Source: Demequina litoralis (lineage in GTDB: Bacteria > Actinomycetota > Actinomycetes > Actinomycetales > Demequinaceae). From it: a DNA stretch of 64,000 bases. The notes beneath the pieces were generated by a model. The model saw only the letters and a list, made by a program, of their open reading frames with translations, had not been told where the DNA came from and did not search any database. Positions 9,201 through 16,653 of the stretch are shown here, piece by piece. The translations under genes and the position numbers were made by a program. The stretch spans positions 1 to 64,000 of the forward strand of contig NZ_JAUHPW010000001.1 of NCBI RefSeq assembly GCF_030418455.1. The letters are read 5' to 3'. Each line of letters begins with the position of its first letter. The first letter of the stretch is position 1.

Positions 9201-9632
9201 GCGCCCATGCTGCCGGGCATGAGCGTGGTCGAGGAGGCGGTCGCCGACGTGTGGGCCTCCGGGGTATCGGTCGAGGGATACCCCACGGCCTTCGTCCGGG
9301 ACGGCCTCGACAGGGCGGGGGTGCTGCGCGTCGCCGAGGTGCTCGCGCACGAGGCGGAGAGGCGCGTCACGGTCGCGGGCGTCGTCACGCACCGCCAGCG
9401 GCCCGGGACGGCGCGCGGAGTCACGTTCATCTCGCTCGAGGACGAGACGGGCTTCCTCAACGTCATCTGCTCGGTGGGGGTGTGGAAGAGGTTCCAGGCG
9501 GTGGCACGTCGCTCGCCGGCGCTCATCATCCGCGGCCGCATCGAGCGGGCCGACGGCGCGACCAACCTGGTCGCCGAGCATCTGTCGCCGATGTCGCTCA
9601 AGGTGCCGTCGCGGTCGCGCGACTTCCGCTGA
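6222..9632 (+). CDS. dnaE2: error-prone DNA polymerase III alpha subunit DnaE2
   Basis: A 1136-aa C-family polymerase. The order is PHP domain (AELHAHSAFSFLDGAS, LTDHDGLYG), palm with PDIDVDIESDRREEVIQYV carrying the catalytic aspartates, fingers (DKDDCADAGLVKFDLLGLGM), a helix-hairpin-helix region (MGLGAVRGLGDDAAAAI), and a C-terminal OB fold (GVTFISLEDETGFLNVIC). The length (about 1,080-1,140 aa) and the lack of extra C-terminal tau-binding domains fit DnaE2 rather than the replicative DnaE1. It is the last gene of the LexA-controlled operon, translationally coupled to imuB (ATG at 6222 inside the imuB end). Its established role is translesion synthesis and induced mutagenesis in stress. 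Confidence 0.95.
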   Translation: MTDVPEYAELHAHSAFSFLDGASQPEEMAAEAGRLGLGALALTDHDGLYGAVRFAGAAREIGLPTVFGAELSLAADGPGGRPVLDPPTGVPDPRASHLVVLARGAGGYSRLSHAIGMAHLATGEKGLARYTLETLADAGGGDLLVLTGCRKGPVRAALTGLGGPGLGGTARRAGHDALAGGVSREGHAAARAELDRLVALFGREGVAVEITDTGSPFDSEVNAALADLAFDTGLPLVATTNAHYATPRDADLAGALAAVRARSSLDDMDGWLPGSPGQHLRSAGEMLFRHRRHPQAVATAARLAAECAFDLDLVAPNLPPYPVPPGHTEATWLRELAYRGARERYGPPDAERVKGAWQQIEHELAVIEALDFPGYFLIVHDIVAFCRRADILCQGRGSAANSAVCFALGVTAVDAVTHGLLFERFLAPERDGPPDIDVDIESDRREEVIQYVFSRFGRINAAMVANVIQYRPRSAVRDAARALGFDVGQQDAWSKSIDRWSTLRMSPQQEEEWAAKQRDAMWPEPPPAQELDHIPDNVLELADRFLRLPRHLGIHPGGMVLCDRPVIDVCPVEWARMPGRTVLQWDKDDCADAGLVKFDLLGLGMLSALKYAFRYMQETRGEDLGLHSLPQEDPAVYDLLCAADTVGVFQVESRAQMATLPRLRPRRFYDIVIEVALIRPGPIQGGSVHPYINRARGREEVTYLHPLLERSLGKTLGVPLFQEQLMQMAMDAAGFDGALADQLRRAMGSKRSPERMEALRARFMVGANERGITAEVAHQIFDKLKAFADFGFPESHSFSFAYLVYASSWLKVHRPAAFYAGLLAAQPMGFYSPQSLAADARRHGQAILRPCVMRSEVLARVEELAVPFEAPGERREEMARLVRVDPTLAVRMGLGAVRGLGDDAAAAIVAARAERPFADLHDMARRVRIRPKGVSGQSGLAPEKGLSTAQWEALATAGALESLGVTRREGLWASGVLSREGPDTLPGTVPGAQAPMLPGMSVVEEAVADVWASGVSVEGYPTAFVRDGLDRAGVLRVAEVLAHEAERRVTVAGVVTHRQRPGTARGVTFISLEDETGFLNVICSVGVWKRFQAVARRSPALIIRGRIERADGATNLVAEHLSPMSLKVPSRSRDFR

Positions 9633-9653
9633 GGTGCGACCCTCAGCACCGCG

Positions 9654-9677
9654 GCGCCGGGCGACGTTGACCGGCGC
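9654..9677. terminator. possible hairpin after dnaE2
   Basis: GCGCCGG (9654-9660) and CCGGCGC (9671-9677) form a 7-bp stem with a 10-nt loop in the 51-bp gap between dnaE2 and the convergent small gene. The stem is weak and has no T-run. Confidence 0.35.
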
Positions 9678-9683
9678 GCGGCG

Positions 9684-10064
9684 TCAGGTGGCCGTGGCGG
9701 GGGCCGGAGCTGCCGTGGCGAGGTGCCGCACCGTCGCGAACAGCCACTTCACGGCGACCACGGACGCGAGAAGGATCACCGGCGCGGTCGCACCCGTGAC
9801 GAGCGTCCACACGAGCGCCGCCGTCGCCACGATGCTCAGGAGCCCGCCCACGCGGTGGTACCAGCGCTTGGCCTGCGGGTCGGACTCGAACGAGTCCGCC
9901 GACCCTCCGGCGCACGCCGCGACGCCCAGCACGTAGACGATGCCGGCGGTCGTGCGCGCCGAGTCGACGAGCGGCCAGTCGAGGCCCGCGGCGTGGGCCC
10001 AGGCGACGGTCACGGCGCCGCCCGCCAGCACGGTCCCGACGATGTCCCTGCCCGATGCGATCAC
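9684..10064 (-). CDS. small membrane protein, function unknown
   Basis: A 126-aa hydrophobic protein with about four membrane helices: DIVGTVLAGGAVTVAWAHAA, TTAGIVYVLGVAACAGG, GGLLSIVATAALVWTLVTG and PVILLASVVAVKWLFATV. A polar loop (SFESDPQAKRWYHR) lies between helices two and three. The GTG at 10064 is preferred over longer options because AAGGGGG lies 6 nt upstream and the protein before it is low-complexity. I do not recognise the family. It is convergent with dnaE2 and divergent from the next small gene, so it appears monocistronic. Confidence 0.65.
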   Translation of the reverse strand: MIASGRDIVGTVLAGGAVTVAWAHAAGLDWPLVDSARTTAGIVYVLGVAACAGGSADSFESDPQAKRWYHRVGGLLSIVATAALVWTLVTGATAPVILLASVVAVKWLFATVRHLATAAPAPATAT

Positions 10065-10264
10065 GGCCGACCCCCTTGGTGGATGCGTGCTCCGGGAACC
10101 ATCTCCCACGCTACGCAGCAGGGTCCTCGTCGCGAGGGTCCAAGGTCCCTGCGGACCGGGGTGCGGTGGCCGTCGCCCGGAGGCACGGGAATACCTGGGG
10201 CATCGCGAACGGTTGTCACAGGCGCAACCCGGGAAAGCGCACACCACCGAAGGAAGGAACAACC

Positions 10265-10411
10265 ATGTGGGACTTCATCCTCTGGATCGCCGCGGTGATC
10301 CTCGTCGCGTTCGGCGTGATCCGCATCTTCCAGAAGCAGATCCTCTGGGGCGTCGTGCTCATCGTCATCGGGCTGCTCGTGGGACCTGGAGGCGTGAGCC
10401 TGCTCACGTGA
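10265..10411 (+). CDS. 48-aa GPGG-motif small membrane protein
   Basis: A 48-residue protein beginning MWDFILWIAAVILVAFGVIR and ending GLLVGPGGVSLLT. It has two short hydrophobic helices separated by FQKQILWG, with a GPGG turn near the C-terminus. A good Shine-Dalgarno (GAAGGAAGG, about 8 nt before the ATG) supports translation. Proteins of this size and GPGG ending are common as unnamed small membrane proteins in actinobacteria; no role is known to me. The 200-bp gap upstream probably holds its promoter, but no clear -10 was identified. Confidence 0.75.
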   Translation: MWDFILWIAAVILVAFGVIRIFQKQILWGVVLIVIGLLVGPGGVSLLT

Positions 10412-10525
10412 CGCGTCATCACTATGTTTTGCGGTGGACCGAGCCTCAGGTGGATTTTGGCGCCCCGAGACCGTGCTAGAGTTCTTCTCGCGCTGAGGCG
10501 CTCGGAAGAGCTCCTCGGACCACCT

Positions 10526-10614
10526 GTCCGGGTGGCGGAATTGGCAGACGCGCTAGCTTGAGGTGCTAGTGCCCGTATTAGGGCGTGGGGGTTCAAGTCC
10601 CCCCTCGGACACCA
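10526..10614 (+). tRNA. tRNA-Leu (GAG)
   Basis: An 89-nt class II tRNA. The acceptor GTCCGGG pairs with CTCGGAC, the anticodon stem is CTAGC/GCTAG with loop TTGAGGT (anticodon GAG, reads CUC/CUU), and there is a long variable arm (TGCCCGTATTAGGGCG). The T arm is GGGGG-TTCAAGT-CCCCC. The discriminator is A, and the 3' CCA is encoded (10612-10614). Confidence 0.97.
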
Positions 10615-10618
10615 CAGG

Positions 10619-10646
10619 AAGGCCCCGACCGCAAGGTCGGGGCCTT
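10619..10646 (+). terminator. terminator after tRNA-Leu
   Basis: A perfect 12-bp stem, AAGGCCCCGACC / GGTCGGGGCCTT, with a GCAA tetraloop starts 5 nt after the tRNA CCA end. It is followed by TCTGCGTTC. Confidence 0.85.
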
Positions 10647-10769
10647 CTGCGTTCTCCCTGCCAGACGCGGCGGGCGCCGCGCGCGTTCCGGACGATTCCG
10701 CCGATACGATGCGAACAGCGCGCCGGGTGCCGGCGCCCTCGCAACGACGGAACCGGGCAAGGAGAGCAG

Positions 10770-12170
10770 GTGGCAGCCACGACATCGCGGAGAGCGCCTC
10801 TGCCCTCCGAGTGGCTGGGCCTCGCGGAGGGCTGGGCCGCGACGTTCCGCGACTCGCGCCGCTCGCGCCTGGGGGTGCTCGCGCTCTACCTCGCGGTGGC
10901 CGCCGCGATCGTGGTCCCGGTGGTGCTGGGCCCCGGCACCGCGATGTCGCGCATCGACGAGCCCACCCACGCCGACTACGCGTGGCGCGCCGCCCACCTC
11001 GAGATCCCGTACGCCGGGTCGATCATCGCGCCCGAGATCCGCGAGGCCTGGGCATGCGTGGGGCAGGAGCGGTACGAGCTGCCCGACTGCGGGGCCGAGG
11101 CCGAGGCATGGGAGTTCCCCTACGAGGGTCAGCAGTACAACTTCTCGCACCCGCCGCTCTACTACCTCGCGGTCGGCCTGCCCGCGCGCGCCGTCGACGC
11201 GCTCGTCCCCGCGATCGACTTCCTCACGGCCGCGCGGCTGCTTGGGGTCCTGTGGCTCGGGCTCGGGATGTTCGTCATGTTCGTCGCGCTGCGCCGGTGG
11301 CGGATCGACCCGGCCGCGGCGATCGTCGCGCCGCTGCTCCTGCCCGCCTTCCCGCGCGTCCTGCACGCGGTCACCACGGTCAACCCGGACGCGGCGACGG
11401 TGCTCATCGGCGCCTCGGCGGTGTGGATCGCGGCACGCATCTTCGTCGACGACGACGTCGACTGGCGCCTCCCGGCCCTGCTCGCGGGCATCGCCGGCAT
11501 GACGAAGACGATCGCGGCGATCCCGTTCATCGCGCTGGGCGCGCTGCTGGTCTTCCGCATGCTGCGCGACTGGCGCCGCTCGCGGCCGCGCGGCCGCGAC
11601 GCCGCGATCGTCGGCGGCATGGCCGGCGCGATCCTCGTGCCGTACGTGTGCTGGCAGGCGTGGCAGGGCACGCGCGGCGACCCCAACTGGCAGAACCCCC
11701 TGGTGGGCCTCAACACCCGCGACGTGCTCGGCCTGCCCGGTTCGGAGTGGCTCGAGACCGCGTTCAGCGGGCTCAACCTCGCGTCCGACTACTACCTGCA
11801 GGAACCGCTCAACGTCGCCCTGATGATCTCGTGGACGCGGCTGCTCAACTTCCTCGTCATCGGCGCGATCTTCGCGGTCATCGTCGCGTGCGCCAAGGAG
11901 CCCGCACGGCGCTCACTCGGGTGGATGGTGATGGCCGGCACGATCCTCTACCCGACGGTCGTGCAGATCCAGGCGTACCTCAACACCGCGGTCCCGCAGT
12001 ACTTCCCGAACGTCACCGGCCGCTACGGTCTCGCGCTCATCCCGGGCGCCGTCGCGTGCATGGTGATCGCCGCATGGAAGGCCGGCTTCCGGCGCCTCGT
12101 GTACGTCCTCGCCGTCGTGGGGCTCGTCGTCCTCGGGATCGTCATCGTCAACGGCTGGCGAGTCATGTGA
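10770..12170 (+). CDS. DUF2142-like GT-C-type membrane protein
   Basis: A 466-aa polytopic membrane protein with about ten helices. After the first helix (LALYLAVAAAIVVPVVLGPG) comes an outside loop with acidic/His residues, MSRIDEPTHADYAW, and then FSHPPLYYLAVGLPARAV. This is the layout of lipid-phosphate-sugar dependent GT-C glycosyltransferases and of DUF2142 proteins. A second loop, TTVNPDAATVLIGAS, is also typical. The GTG at 10770 has AAGGAG 5 nt upstream. A role in transferring sugars to the cell envelope is an inference from the fold only; no partner glycan genes lie nearby. It ends 31 bp before the M20 peptidase gene, which has its own -10 box. Confidence 0.65.
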   Translation: MAATTSRRAPLPSEWLGLAEGWAATFRDSRRSRLGVLALYLAVAAAIVVPVVLGPGTAMSRIDEPTHADYAWRAAHLEIPYAGSIIAPEIREAWACVGQERYELPDCGAEAEAWEFPYEGQQYNFSHPPLYYLAVGLPARAVDALVPAIDFLTAARLLGVLWLGLGMFVMFVALRRWRIDPAAAIVAPLLLPAFPRVLHAVTTVNPDAATVLIGASAVWIAARIFVDDDVDWRLPALLAGIAGMTKTIAAIPFIALGALLVFRMLRDWRRSRPRGRDAAIVGGMAGAILVPYVCWQAWQGTRGDPNWQNPLVGLNTRDVLGLPGSEWLETAFSGLNLASDYYLQEPLNVALMISWTRLLNFLVIGAIFAVIVACAKEPARRSLGWMVMAGTILYPTVVQIQAYLNTAVPQYFPNVTGRYGLALIPGAVACMVIAAWKAGFRRLVYVLAVVGLVVLGIVIVNGWRVM

Positions 12171-12189
12171 GCACGCGGTCGGCGGCCGC

Positions 12190-12195
12190 TAGCCT
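12190..12195 (+). promoter_or_regulatory. -10 box of M20 peptidase gene, probably leaderless
   Basis: TAGCCT lies 6 nt before the ATG at 12202, which predicts a transcript starting at or next to the start codon. No Shine-Dalgarno is present. Confidence 0.6.
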
Positions 12196-12201
12196 GGCCG
12201 C

Positions 12202-13500
12202 ATGACCGAGTCCGACGTGGTCCGCCTCGCGCGCGACCTCATGCGCATCGACACCTCGAACTACGGCGACGCCGACGGACCCGGCGAGCGCGCCGCCGCC
12301 GAGTACGTCGCATCGTTCCTCTCCGACCTGGGCCTCGAGCCGGTGATCCGCGAGTCCGAGCCGGGCCGCGCATCGGTCACCGCGCTGTGGGAGGGCGCCG
12401 ACCGGACGCGCCCGCCGCTCGTCCTGCACGGCCACCTCGACGTGGTGCCCGCGTTCCCCGAGGACTGGACCGTCGACCCGTTCGGGGCCGAGGTCAAGGA
12501 CGGCATGATCTGGGGGCGCGGCGCGGTCGACATGAAGGGCGTCGACGCGATGTACCTGGCGGCGATCGGGCGCATGATCCGCGACGGCGTGAAGCCTGCG
12601 CGCGACATCGTCGTGGCGTTCTTCGCCGACGAGGAGCACGGCGGCCACCGCGGCGCCAAGTGGATGGTCGAGCACCACCCCGAGGACTTCCGTGGCGCCA
12701 CCGAGGCCGTGTCCGAGGTCGGGGGCTTCTCGATCCAGGTCGCCGGCAAGCGCGTGTACCTCTTCCAGACGGGGGAGAAGGGCATGCAGTGGCTGCGGCT
12801 GGCGGCCTCGGGTGTCCAGGGCCACGGGTCGCTCGTCCACCACGACAACGCGGTCGCGCACCTCGGCGGCGCGATGGCGCGCATCGGCGCCTACGAATGG
12901 CCGATGGAGATCTCGCCGACCTCGGAGCACCTGCTGCGGGGCACGGCGGACCTGCTCGGGGTCGAGTACGCCGACGACCCGGCCACGATCGACACGCTGG
13001 TCGCCGGGCTCGGGGCGGTGGGCCGCATGGTTGAGGCGTCGCTGCGCAACACGTCCAACCCGACCATGATGGACGCCGGCTACAAGGTCAACGTCATCCC
13101 GGACACCGCGGGCGGGTTCGTCGACTCGCGCTTCCTCCACGGCCAGCAGGAGCAGGTGCTGCGCAAGATCGAGGAGCTCGCCGGCACGCACGTCAAGGTC
13201 GAGCAGTACATCACCGAGGCGTCCATCGAGCTGCCGTTCGACGTGCCGCTGGTCCACAAGGCCATCGAGGCGGTGACGTTCGACGACCCGGAGGCGATCG
13301 TGCTGCCGTACACGATGATGGGCGGCACCGACAACAAGCACCTCGCGACGATCGGTATCGCGGGCTACGGCTTCGCGCCGCTCAAGCTGCCTCCCGAGCT
13401 GGACTTCCCGGGGCTGTTTCACGGCATCGACGAGCGCGTCCCGATCGAGTCGCTGGAGTTCGGCACCGAGGTGATGGTGCGCTTCCTCGCCGACTGCTGA
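12202..13500 (+). CDS. M20-family metallopeptidase (ArgE/DapE/ACY1 type)
   Basis: A 432-aa zinc-dependent amidohydrolase. Metal and catalytic residues are visible: His78 and Asp80 in HGHLDVVP, bridging Asp110 in GRGAVDMKG, catalytic Glu144 and ligand Glu145 in FADEEHGG, and the C-terminal His in GLFHGIDERVP. The dimerisation (lid) domain lies between about residues 185 and 320. Members hydrolyse dipeptides or N-acylated amino acids in the cytoplasm; the substrate cannot be assigned, and no arg or dap genes are near. It is a separate transcription unit with a likely leaderless start. An 11-mer repeat copy lies 7 nt after the stop (13507-13517). Confidence 0.9.
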   Translation: MTESDVVRLARDLMRIDTSNYGDADGPGERAAAEYVASFLSDLGLEPVIRESEPGRASVTALWEGADRTRPPLVLHGHLDVVPAFPEDWTVDPFGAEVKDGMIWGRGAVDMKGVDAMYLAAIGRMIRDGVKPARDIVVAFFADEEHGGHRGAKWMVEHHPEDFRGATEAVSEVGGFSIQVAGKRVYLFQTGEKGMQWLRLAASGVQGHGSLVHHDNAVAHLGGAMARIGAYEWPMEISPTSEHLLRGTADLLGVEYADDPATIDTLVAGLGAVGRMVEASLRNTSNPTMMDAGYKVNVIPDTAGGFVDSRFLHGQQEQVLRKIEELAGTHVKVEQYITEASIELPFDVPLVHKAIEAVTFDDPEAIVLPYTMMGGTDNKHLATIGIAGYGFAPLKLPPELDFPGLFHGIDERVPIESLEFGTEVMVRFLADC

Positions 13501-13506
13501 CGCCGC

Positions 13507-13517
13507 CGCATCGTCCC
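13507..13517 (-). repeat. copy of dispersed 11-mer GGGACGATGCG
   Basis: Reads CGCATCGTCCC on the plus strand, 7 nt after the M20 stop codon, in the context GCCGCATCGTCCCGCCGC. One of 16 exact copies counted in the window (see findings). Confidence 0.8.
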
Positions 13518-13596
13518 GCCGCGTGTCGCGCGCCTCCACGGGCGTGCCTAGGGTGGACGGGGAGGGAGCGCGAGCGATCCGGCGAGGTGGTTCCCG

Positions 13597-14859
13597 ATGC
13601 GCGCCAGGCTCCGACGGGGGGCGTCAGCCGGCCGTGCCGTGCTCGCGGGGGCCGGCGCCGCCGTGATCCTCGCCTGCGCCGCGTGCGCGACGGGCGGGCC
13701 CTCGGCCGAGGAGCTCGCCGCGGTGGACTACGCGCCGCAGGCGTTCGAGGGCTTCGCCGCGTCGACCCCCGAGGAGCGGGGTCTCGACCCCGACGCGGTC
13801 GCCGCCCTGTACTGGCGCGCCGGCACCCTCGAGAGCATCCACAGCCTCACGGTGATCAAGGACGGCTACGTGGTCGCGCAGGCCTACTTCAACGGCACGG
13901 ATGCGGACCTGTCGCAGAACGTGCAGTCCGTGACGAAGAGCTACACGGGTGCGCTCGTGGGCATCGCGATAAAGGAGGGGTGCATCGCCGGCCTCGACGA
14001 GCCGATGATGACGTACTTCCCCGAGCTGGCCGGCCGCGTCACGGATCCGCGCAAGGAGAGCATCACCATCGAGCAGCTGCTGCAGATGCGCGCCGGCTAC
14101 CCGTGGCTCGAGGCGTCCGCGGAGGGGGTCGAGCTGCTGTTCCACGGCTTCTCCCCGTCGAACGTGGTGGACGTGCCGCTCGCCCGCGATCCGGGCACGG
14201 GCTGGGACTACTCGAACCTCTCGTCCCACCTCCTGGCGATCGCGGTCGCCCGGGCCTGCGGCTCCGAGGACCTGCTCGACTTCGCGCAGGAGCACCTGTT
14301 CGACCCGCTCGCGACCACGCCGAGCGAGTGGACCCAGGACTGGGACGGCTACCGGCTCGGGTACACCGAGCTGTTCGTGACCGCCCAGGAGATGGCCCGC
14401 TTCGGCCAGATGTACCTGGACGGCGGCCGGGTGAACGGCGAGCAGGTGGTCCCCGAGTCCTGGATCGAGCAGTCCTGGACGCCGTACACGGAGGGCGCCT
14501 GGTACTACAAGGTCGGCGACAACTTCGACCGCACCGCCTACGGCTACCAGTGGTGGATCATCGACGCCGGGCCGCACACGTACCGGCTCGCGTGGGGCCA
14601 TGGCGGGCAGCAGATCGCGGTGCTGCCCGAGCTCGGGCTCGTGGTCGTGGTGACCGCGGACCCGCTGCGAGGCCAGCTGGGCGACGAGCCGTGGCGGCTC
14701 GAGAAGGCCAACCTCAACCTGGTTGCGGACTTCATCGCCGCGCTGCCCGAGACCGACGGGTCCGAGCGGCGCCCGCGCGGGCGTCTCGCGGTGCCCGGCT
14801 GTGGCGTCCCGACCCGCGCGGGCGTCTCGCCCGACGCAGTGGTACCAATCGGGACGTAA
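13597..14859 (+). CDS. exported serine hydrolase, class C beta-lactamase fold
   Basis: A 420-aa penicillin-binding-protein/class C beta-lactamase family protein. The basic N-terminus and hydrophobic stretch ending ILACAACATGG look like a signal peptide, possibly a lipoprotein signal (Cys27 or Cys30). All three active-site motifs are present: SVTK (Ser111-Lys114), YSN (Tyr205-Asn207) and HGG (335-337). The family includes esterases, D-aminopeptidases and beta-lactamases, so resistance should not be assumed. The last ~30 residues are low-complexity, and the reading frame runs into the GGTACCAATC repeat, ending VVPIGT-TAA; the TAA stop is unusual for this GC-rich window. The C-terminus may have been extended by the repeat. 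Confidence 0.85.
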   Translation: MRARLRRGASAGRAVLAGAGAAVILACAACATGGPSAEELAAVDYAPQAFEGFAASTPEERGLDPDAVAALYWRAGTLESIHSLTVIKDGYVVAQAYFNGTDADLSQNVQSVTKSYTGALVGIAIKEGCIAGLDEPMMTYFPELAGRVTDPRKESITIEQLLQMRAGYPWLEASAEGVELLFHGFSPSNVVDVPLARDPGTGWDYSNLSSHLLAIAVARACGSEDLLDFAQEHLFDPLATTPSEWTQDWDGYRLGYTELFVTAQEMARFGQMYLDGGRVNGEQVVPESWIEQSWTPYTEGAWYYKVGDNFDRTAYGYQWWIIDAGPHTYRLAWGHGGQQIAVLPELGLVVVVTADPLRGQLGDEPWRLEKANLNLVADFIAALPETDGSERRPRGRLAVPGCGVPTRAGVSPDAVVPIGT

Positions 14860-14898
14860 CCCGGTGCGGTCGTAGCGATTGGTACCAATCGCTACGAC
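14841..14898. repeat. GGTACCAATCG repeat with perfect 30-bp palindrome
   Basis: GGTACCAATCGGGACG begins at 14841. A perfect 30-bp palindrome follows at 14869-14898, whose half is GTCGTAGCGATTGGT; it contains GGTACCAATCGCTACG on both strands. It lies between convergent genes and could form a long hairpin in either transcript. The same core recurs at 32968-33030. Confidence 0.85.
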
Positions 14899-14908
14899 GA
14901 GGACGCGC

Positions 14909-15166
14909 TCACGCGGCGTCGTCCGTGCGGCGCACGTTCATGACCCGCCGACGCAGCCACACGCGCCGCGCCCCGCCGATGAAGGTCTGGGAGCGGATGA
15001 GGTCCCACCGGCCGTACTCGGCCTGCTCGGTGAGGAGCGAGCGCGCCTCCGACCGTGTGATCTCCACAGGGATGTCCACCACCCGCCAGTCGAAGCGCGA
15101 ATCCGCCGGGGCGGCCGTGCGTCGAGGGGTGATGATGTGGGCGGTCCTGCGTGCGTCGTGGTTCAT
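14909..15166 (-). CDS. DUF5703-like small protein
   Basis: An 85-aa cytoplasmic protein. The segment EYGRWDLIRSQTFIGGARRV followed by WLRRRVM resembles the small actinobacterial DUF5703 family, in which a 'G-x-W-E/D-L-x-R' strand is followed by a basic 'RRVxLRR' strand. The ATG at 15166 is preferred over one four codons upstream because GGGAGG lies just before it. Function is unknown. It is convergent with the serine hydrolase, and its 5' end faces the acidic protein gene only 42 bp away, so the two share a short divergent promoter region. Confidence 0.7.
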   Translation of the reverse strand: MNHDARRTAHIITPRRTAAPADSRFDWRVVDIPVEITRSEARSLLTEQAEYGRWDLIRSQTFIGGARRVWLRRRVMNVRRTDDAA

Positions 15167-15208
15167 CTCGCCTCCCATTCAACCTGTTCCGCGGGTAACG
15201 TCATAGCC

Positions 15209-15538
15209 ATGGATTCGAAGGCGCACGAGGCGCTGAGGCTGCTGATCGCGGCGTACGAGGAGCACCTCGCCGCCGTGCTGGCCCGTCGGGGCGACTCGGA
15301 CGTGGCGGTGGACGATGCGTACGACGCGCTCGCCGACGCCTTCGACCGGTACGAGGCCGTGCTCGACGTCGAGTACGGCGAGACGCTCCCGATGCTCCTC
15401 GACGACGTCGAGATCGAGGAGCCCGACGCCGACGACGAGGACGACGCCGACGAGGAGGACGACGACGGCCTCGACCCGCACGCCGAGGAGGACGAGGACG
15501 TCCTCGACGACGACCTCGACGACTTCCAGCTGCGCTGA
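15209..15538 (+). CDS. small acidic protein, function unknown
   Basis: A 109-aa protein. The first ~70 residues are helical (ALRLLIAAYEEHLAAVLARR and DAYDALADAFDRYEAVLDVE), followed by a very acidic tail (about residues 72-105, mostly Asp/Glu) and the ending DDFQLR. The ATG at 15209 follows TAACGT/CATAGC sequences that may be a -10 for a leaderless mRNA. The strong negative charge suggests interaction with a basic partner or nucleic-acid-binding protein, but no domain is recognised. An imperfect 11-mer repeat copy (15558-15567) lies 20 nt after the stop. Confidence 0.7.
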   Translation: MDSKAHEALRLLIAAYEEHLAAVLARRGDSDVAVDDAYDALADAFDRYEAVLDVEYGETLPMLLDDVEIEEPDADDEDDADEEDDDGLDPHAEEDEDVLDDDLDDFQLR

Positions 15539-15623
15539 GCGCTGCCGGGCGCCTCGCCGCATCGTCCGGCTCGCGCGTCGCGCGCGCACGTTCCCCGATC
15601 CGCGAGGCCCGTGCGCGCCGTGG

Positions 15624-16586
15624 TCATCGGCGCTCCGGGTATCCGAGCTCGATGGCGGAGACCTCGTCGAGCGCGTCGACGATGGCGGGCGGCAGCGTGA
15701 GCGTGGCGGCGTCCAGCGAGGGCAGCAGCTGCTCCGCGGTCCTCGCGCCCACCACGGCGGTCGCGACGAACGGTCGCGCGAGCACCCATGCGAGCGCGGT
15801 CTCCTGCGGCGTGACGCCCAGGCCCTCGGAGGCGATCGCGAGGGCCTCGACGATGCTGCCCGCGCGGTCGTCGAGGTAGGGCTCGACGAAGCCCGCGAGG
15901 TGCTCGGAGGCGGCGCGCGAGTCCGCGGGGATCGACGTGCGGTACTTGCCGGTGAGGACGCCACGGCCCAGCGGGGACCAGGCCATCACGCCCAGACCCA
16001 GGGACGATGCGGCGGGGACCACCTCGCGCTCGATCCCGCGCTGGAGCAGCGAGTACTCCACCTGGGTCGCGGCGAGGGTGGGACGGCGGTCGGCGAGCGT
16101 CGCGATGCGGGCGGTCGCCCAGCCCGGGTAGTTCGAGACGCCCACGTAGCGCGCGCGACCGCTGTTGACCGCGATCTCGAGCGCGTGCAGCGTCTCGTCG
16201 AGCGGCGTGCCCGCGTCGTGCTGGTGCACGAGCCACACGTCCACGTGGTCCGTCCCGAGCCGGCGCAGCGAGGCGTCGAGCGTGTCGAGCATCGTGTCGC
16301 GCGAGGCGTCGACCACGCCGCCGTGCTGCGTGCGTCGGATGCCGGCCTTGGTGCAGATCTGCACGTCGGTGCGGGACACGGAACCGCCGAGCATGCGGCC
16401 GATGAGCTCCTCCGAGCCGCCGTCCGCGTAGGAGGCCGCGGTGTCGAGGAGCGTGCCGCCGGAATCGAGGAACGCGTCGAGCTGTCCGCCCGCCTCCTCG
16501 GCGTCGGTGTCGCGGCTCCACGTCATCGTGCCGAGCGCCAGACGCGACACCTCGAGTCCCGTGGTGCCGATCCGTGCGCGCTGCAT
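15624..16586 (-). CDS. aldo/keto reductase
   Basis: A 320-aa NAD(P)H-dependent oxidoreductase of the AKR fold. Typical features in order are LDTAASYADGGSEELIG (catalytic Asp and Tyr), catalytic Lys in CTKAGIRR, DHVDVWLVHQHDAGTPL (His), YVGVSNYPGW, and the cofactor-binding C-terminal AWSPLGRGVLTGKY and VVGARTAEQL. The start is ATG 16586, with TAGCGT on the minus strand (16594-16599) 7 nt upstream, so leaderless. Substrate unknown; relatives act on aldehydes, ketones or sugars. An exact 11-mer repeat copy lies inside (16001-16011). Confidence 0.92.
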   Translation of the reverse strand: MQRARIGTTGLEVSRLALGTMTWSRDTDAEEAGGQLDAFLDSGGTLLDTAASYADGGSEELIGRMLGGSVSRTDVQICTKAGIRRTQHGGVVDASRDTMLDTLDASLRRLGTDHVDVWLVHQHDAGTPLDETLHALEIAVNSGRARYVGVSNYPGWATARIATLADRRPTLAATQVEYSLLQRGIEREVVPAASSLGLGVMAWSPLGRGVLTGKYRTSIPADSRAASEHLAGFVEPYLDDRAGSIVEALAIASEGLGVTPQETALAWVLARPFVATAVVGARTAEQLLPSLDAATLTLPPAIVDALDEVSAIELGYPERR

Positions 16587-16593
16587 GGGGGTG

Positions 16594-16646
16594 ACGCTAC
16601 CGAAGGTCGTGAGCGTCACCGGCGCGCAACACGCGGGCACTAAGGT
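16594..16646. promoter_or_regulatory. divergent promoters for aldo/keto reductase and uppP
   Basis: On the minus strand TAGCGT (16594-16599) lies 7 nt before the reductase ATG. On the plus strand TAAGGT (16641-16646) lies 7 nt before the uppP ATG. Both spacings predict leaderless mRNAs. Confidence 0.55.
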
Positions 16647-16653
16647 TGCCGCC

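Noticed and set aside
6168..9581. Long minus-strand open frame opposite dnaE2
   Set aside because: Shadow of dnaE2; low-complexity composition and no ribosome site, while dnaE2 motifs are complete on the plus strand.
13597..14859. Antibiotic-resistance beta-lactamase
   Set aside because: The SVTK/YSN/HGG motifs define a broad serine-hydrolase family including esterases and peptidases; nothing specific to a resistance enzyme is seen.
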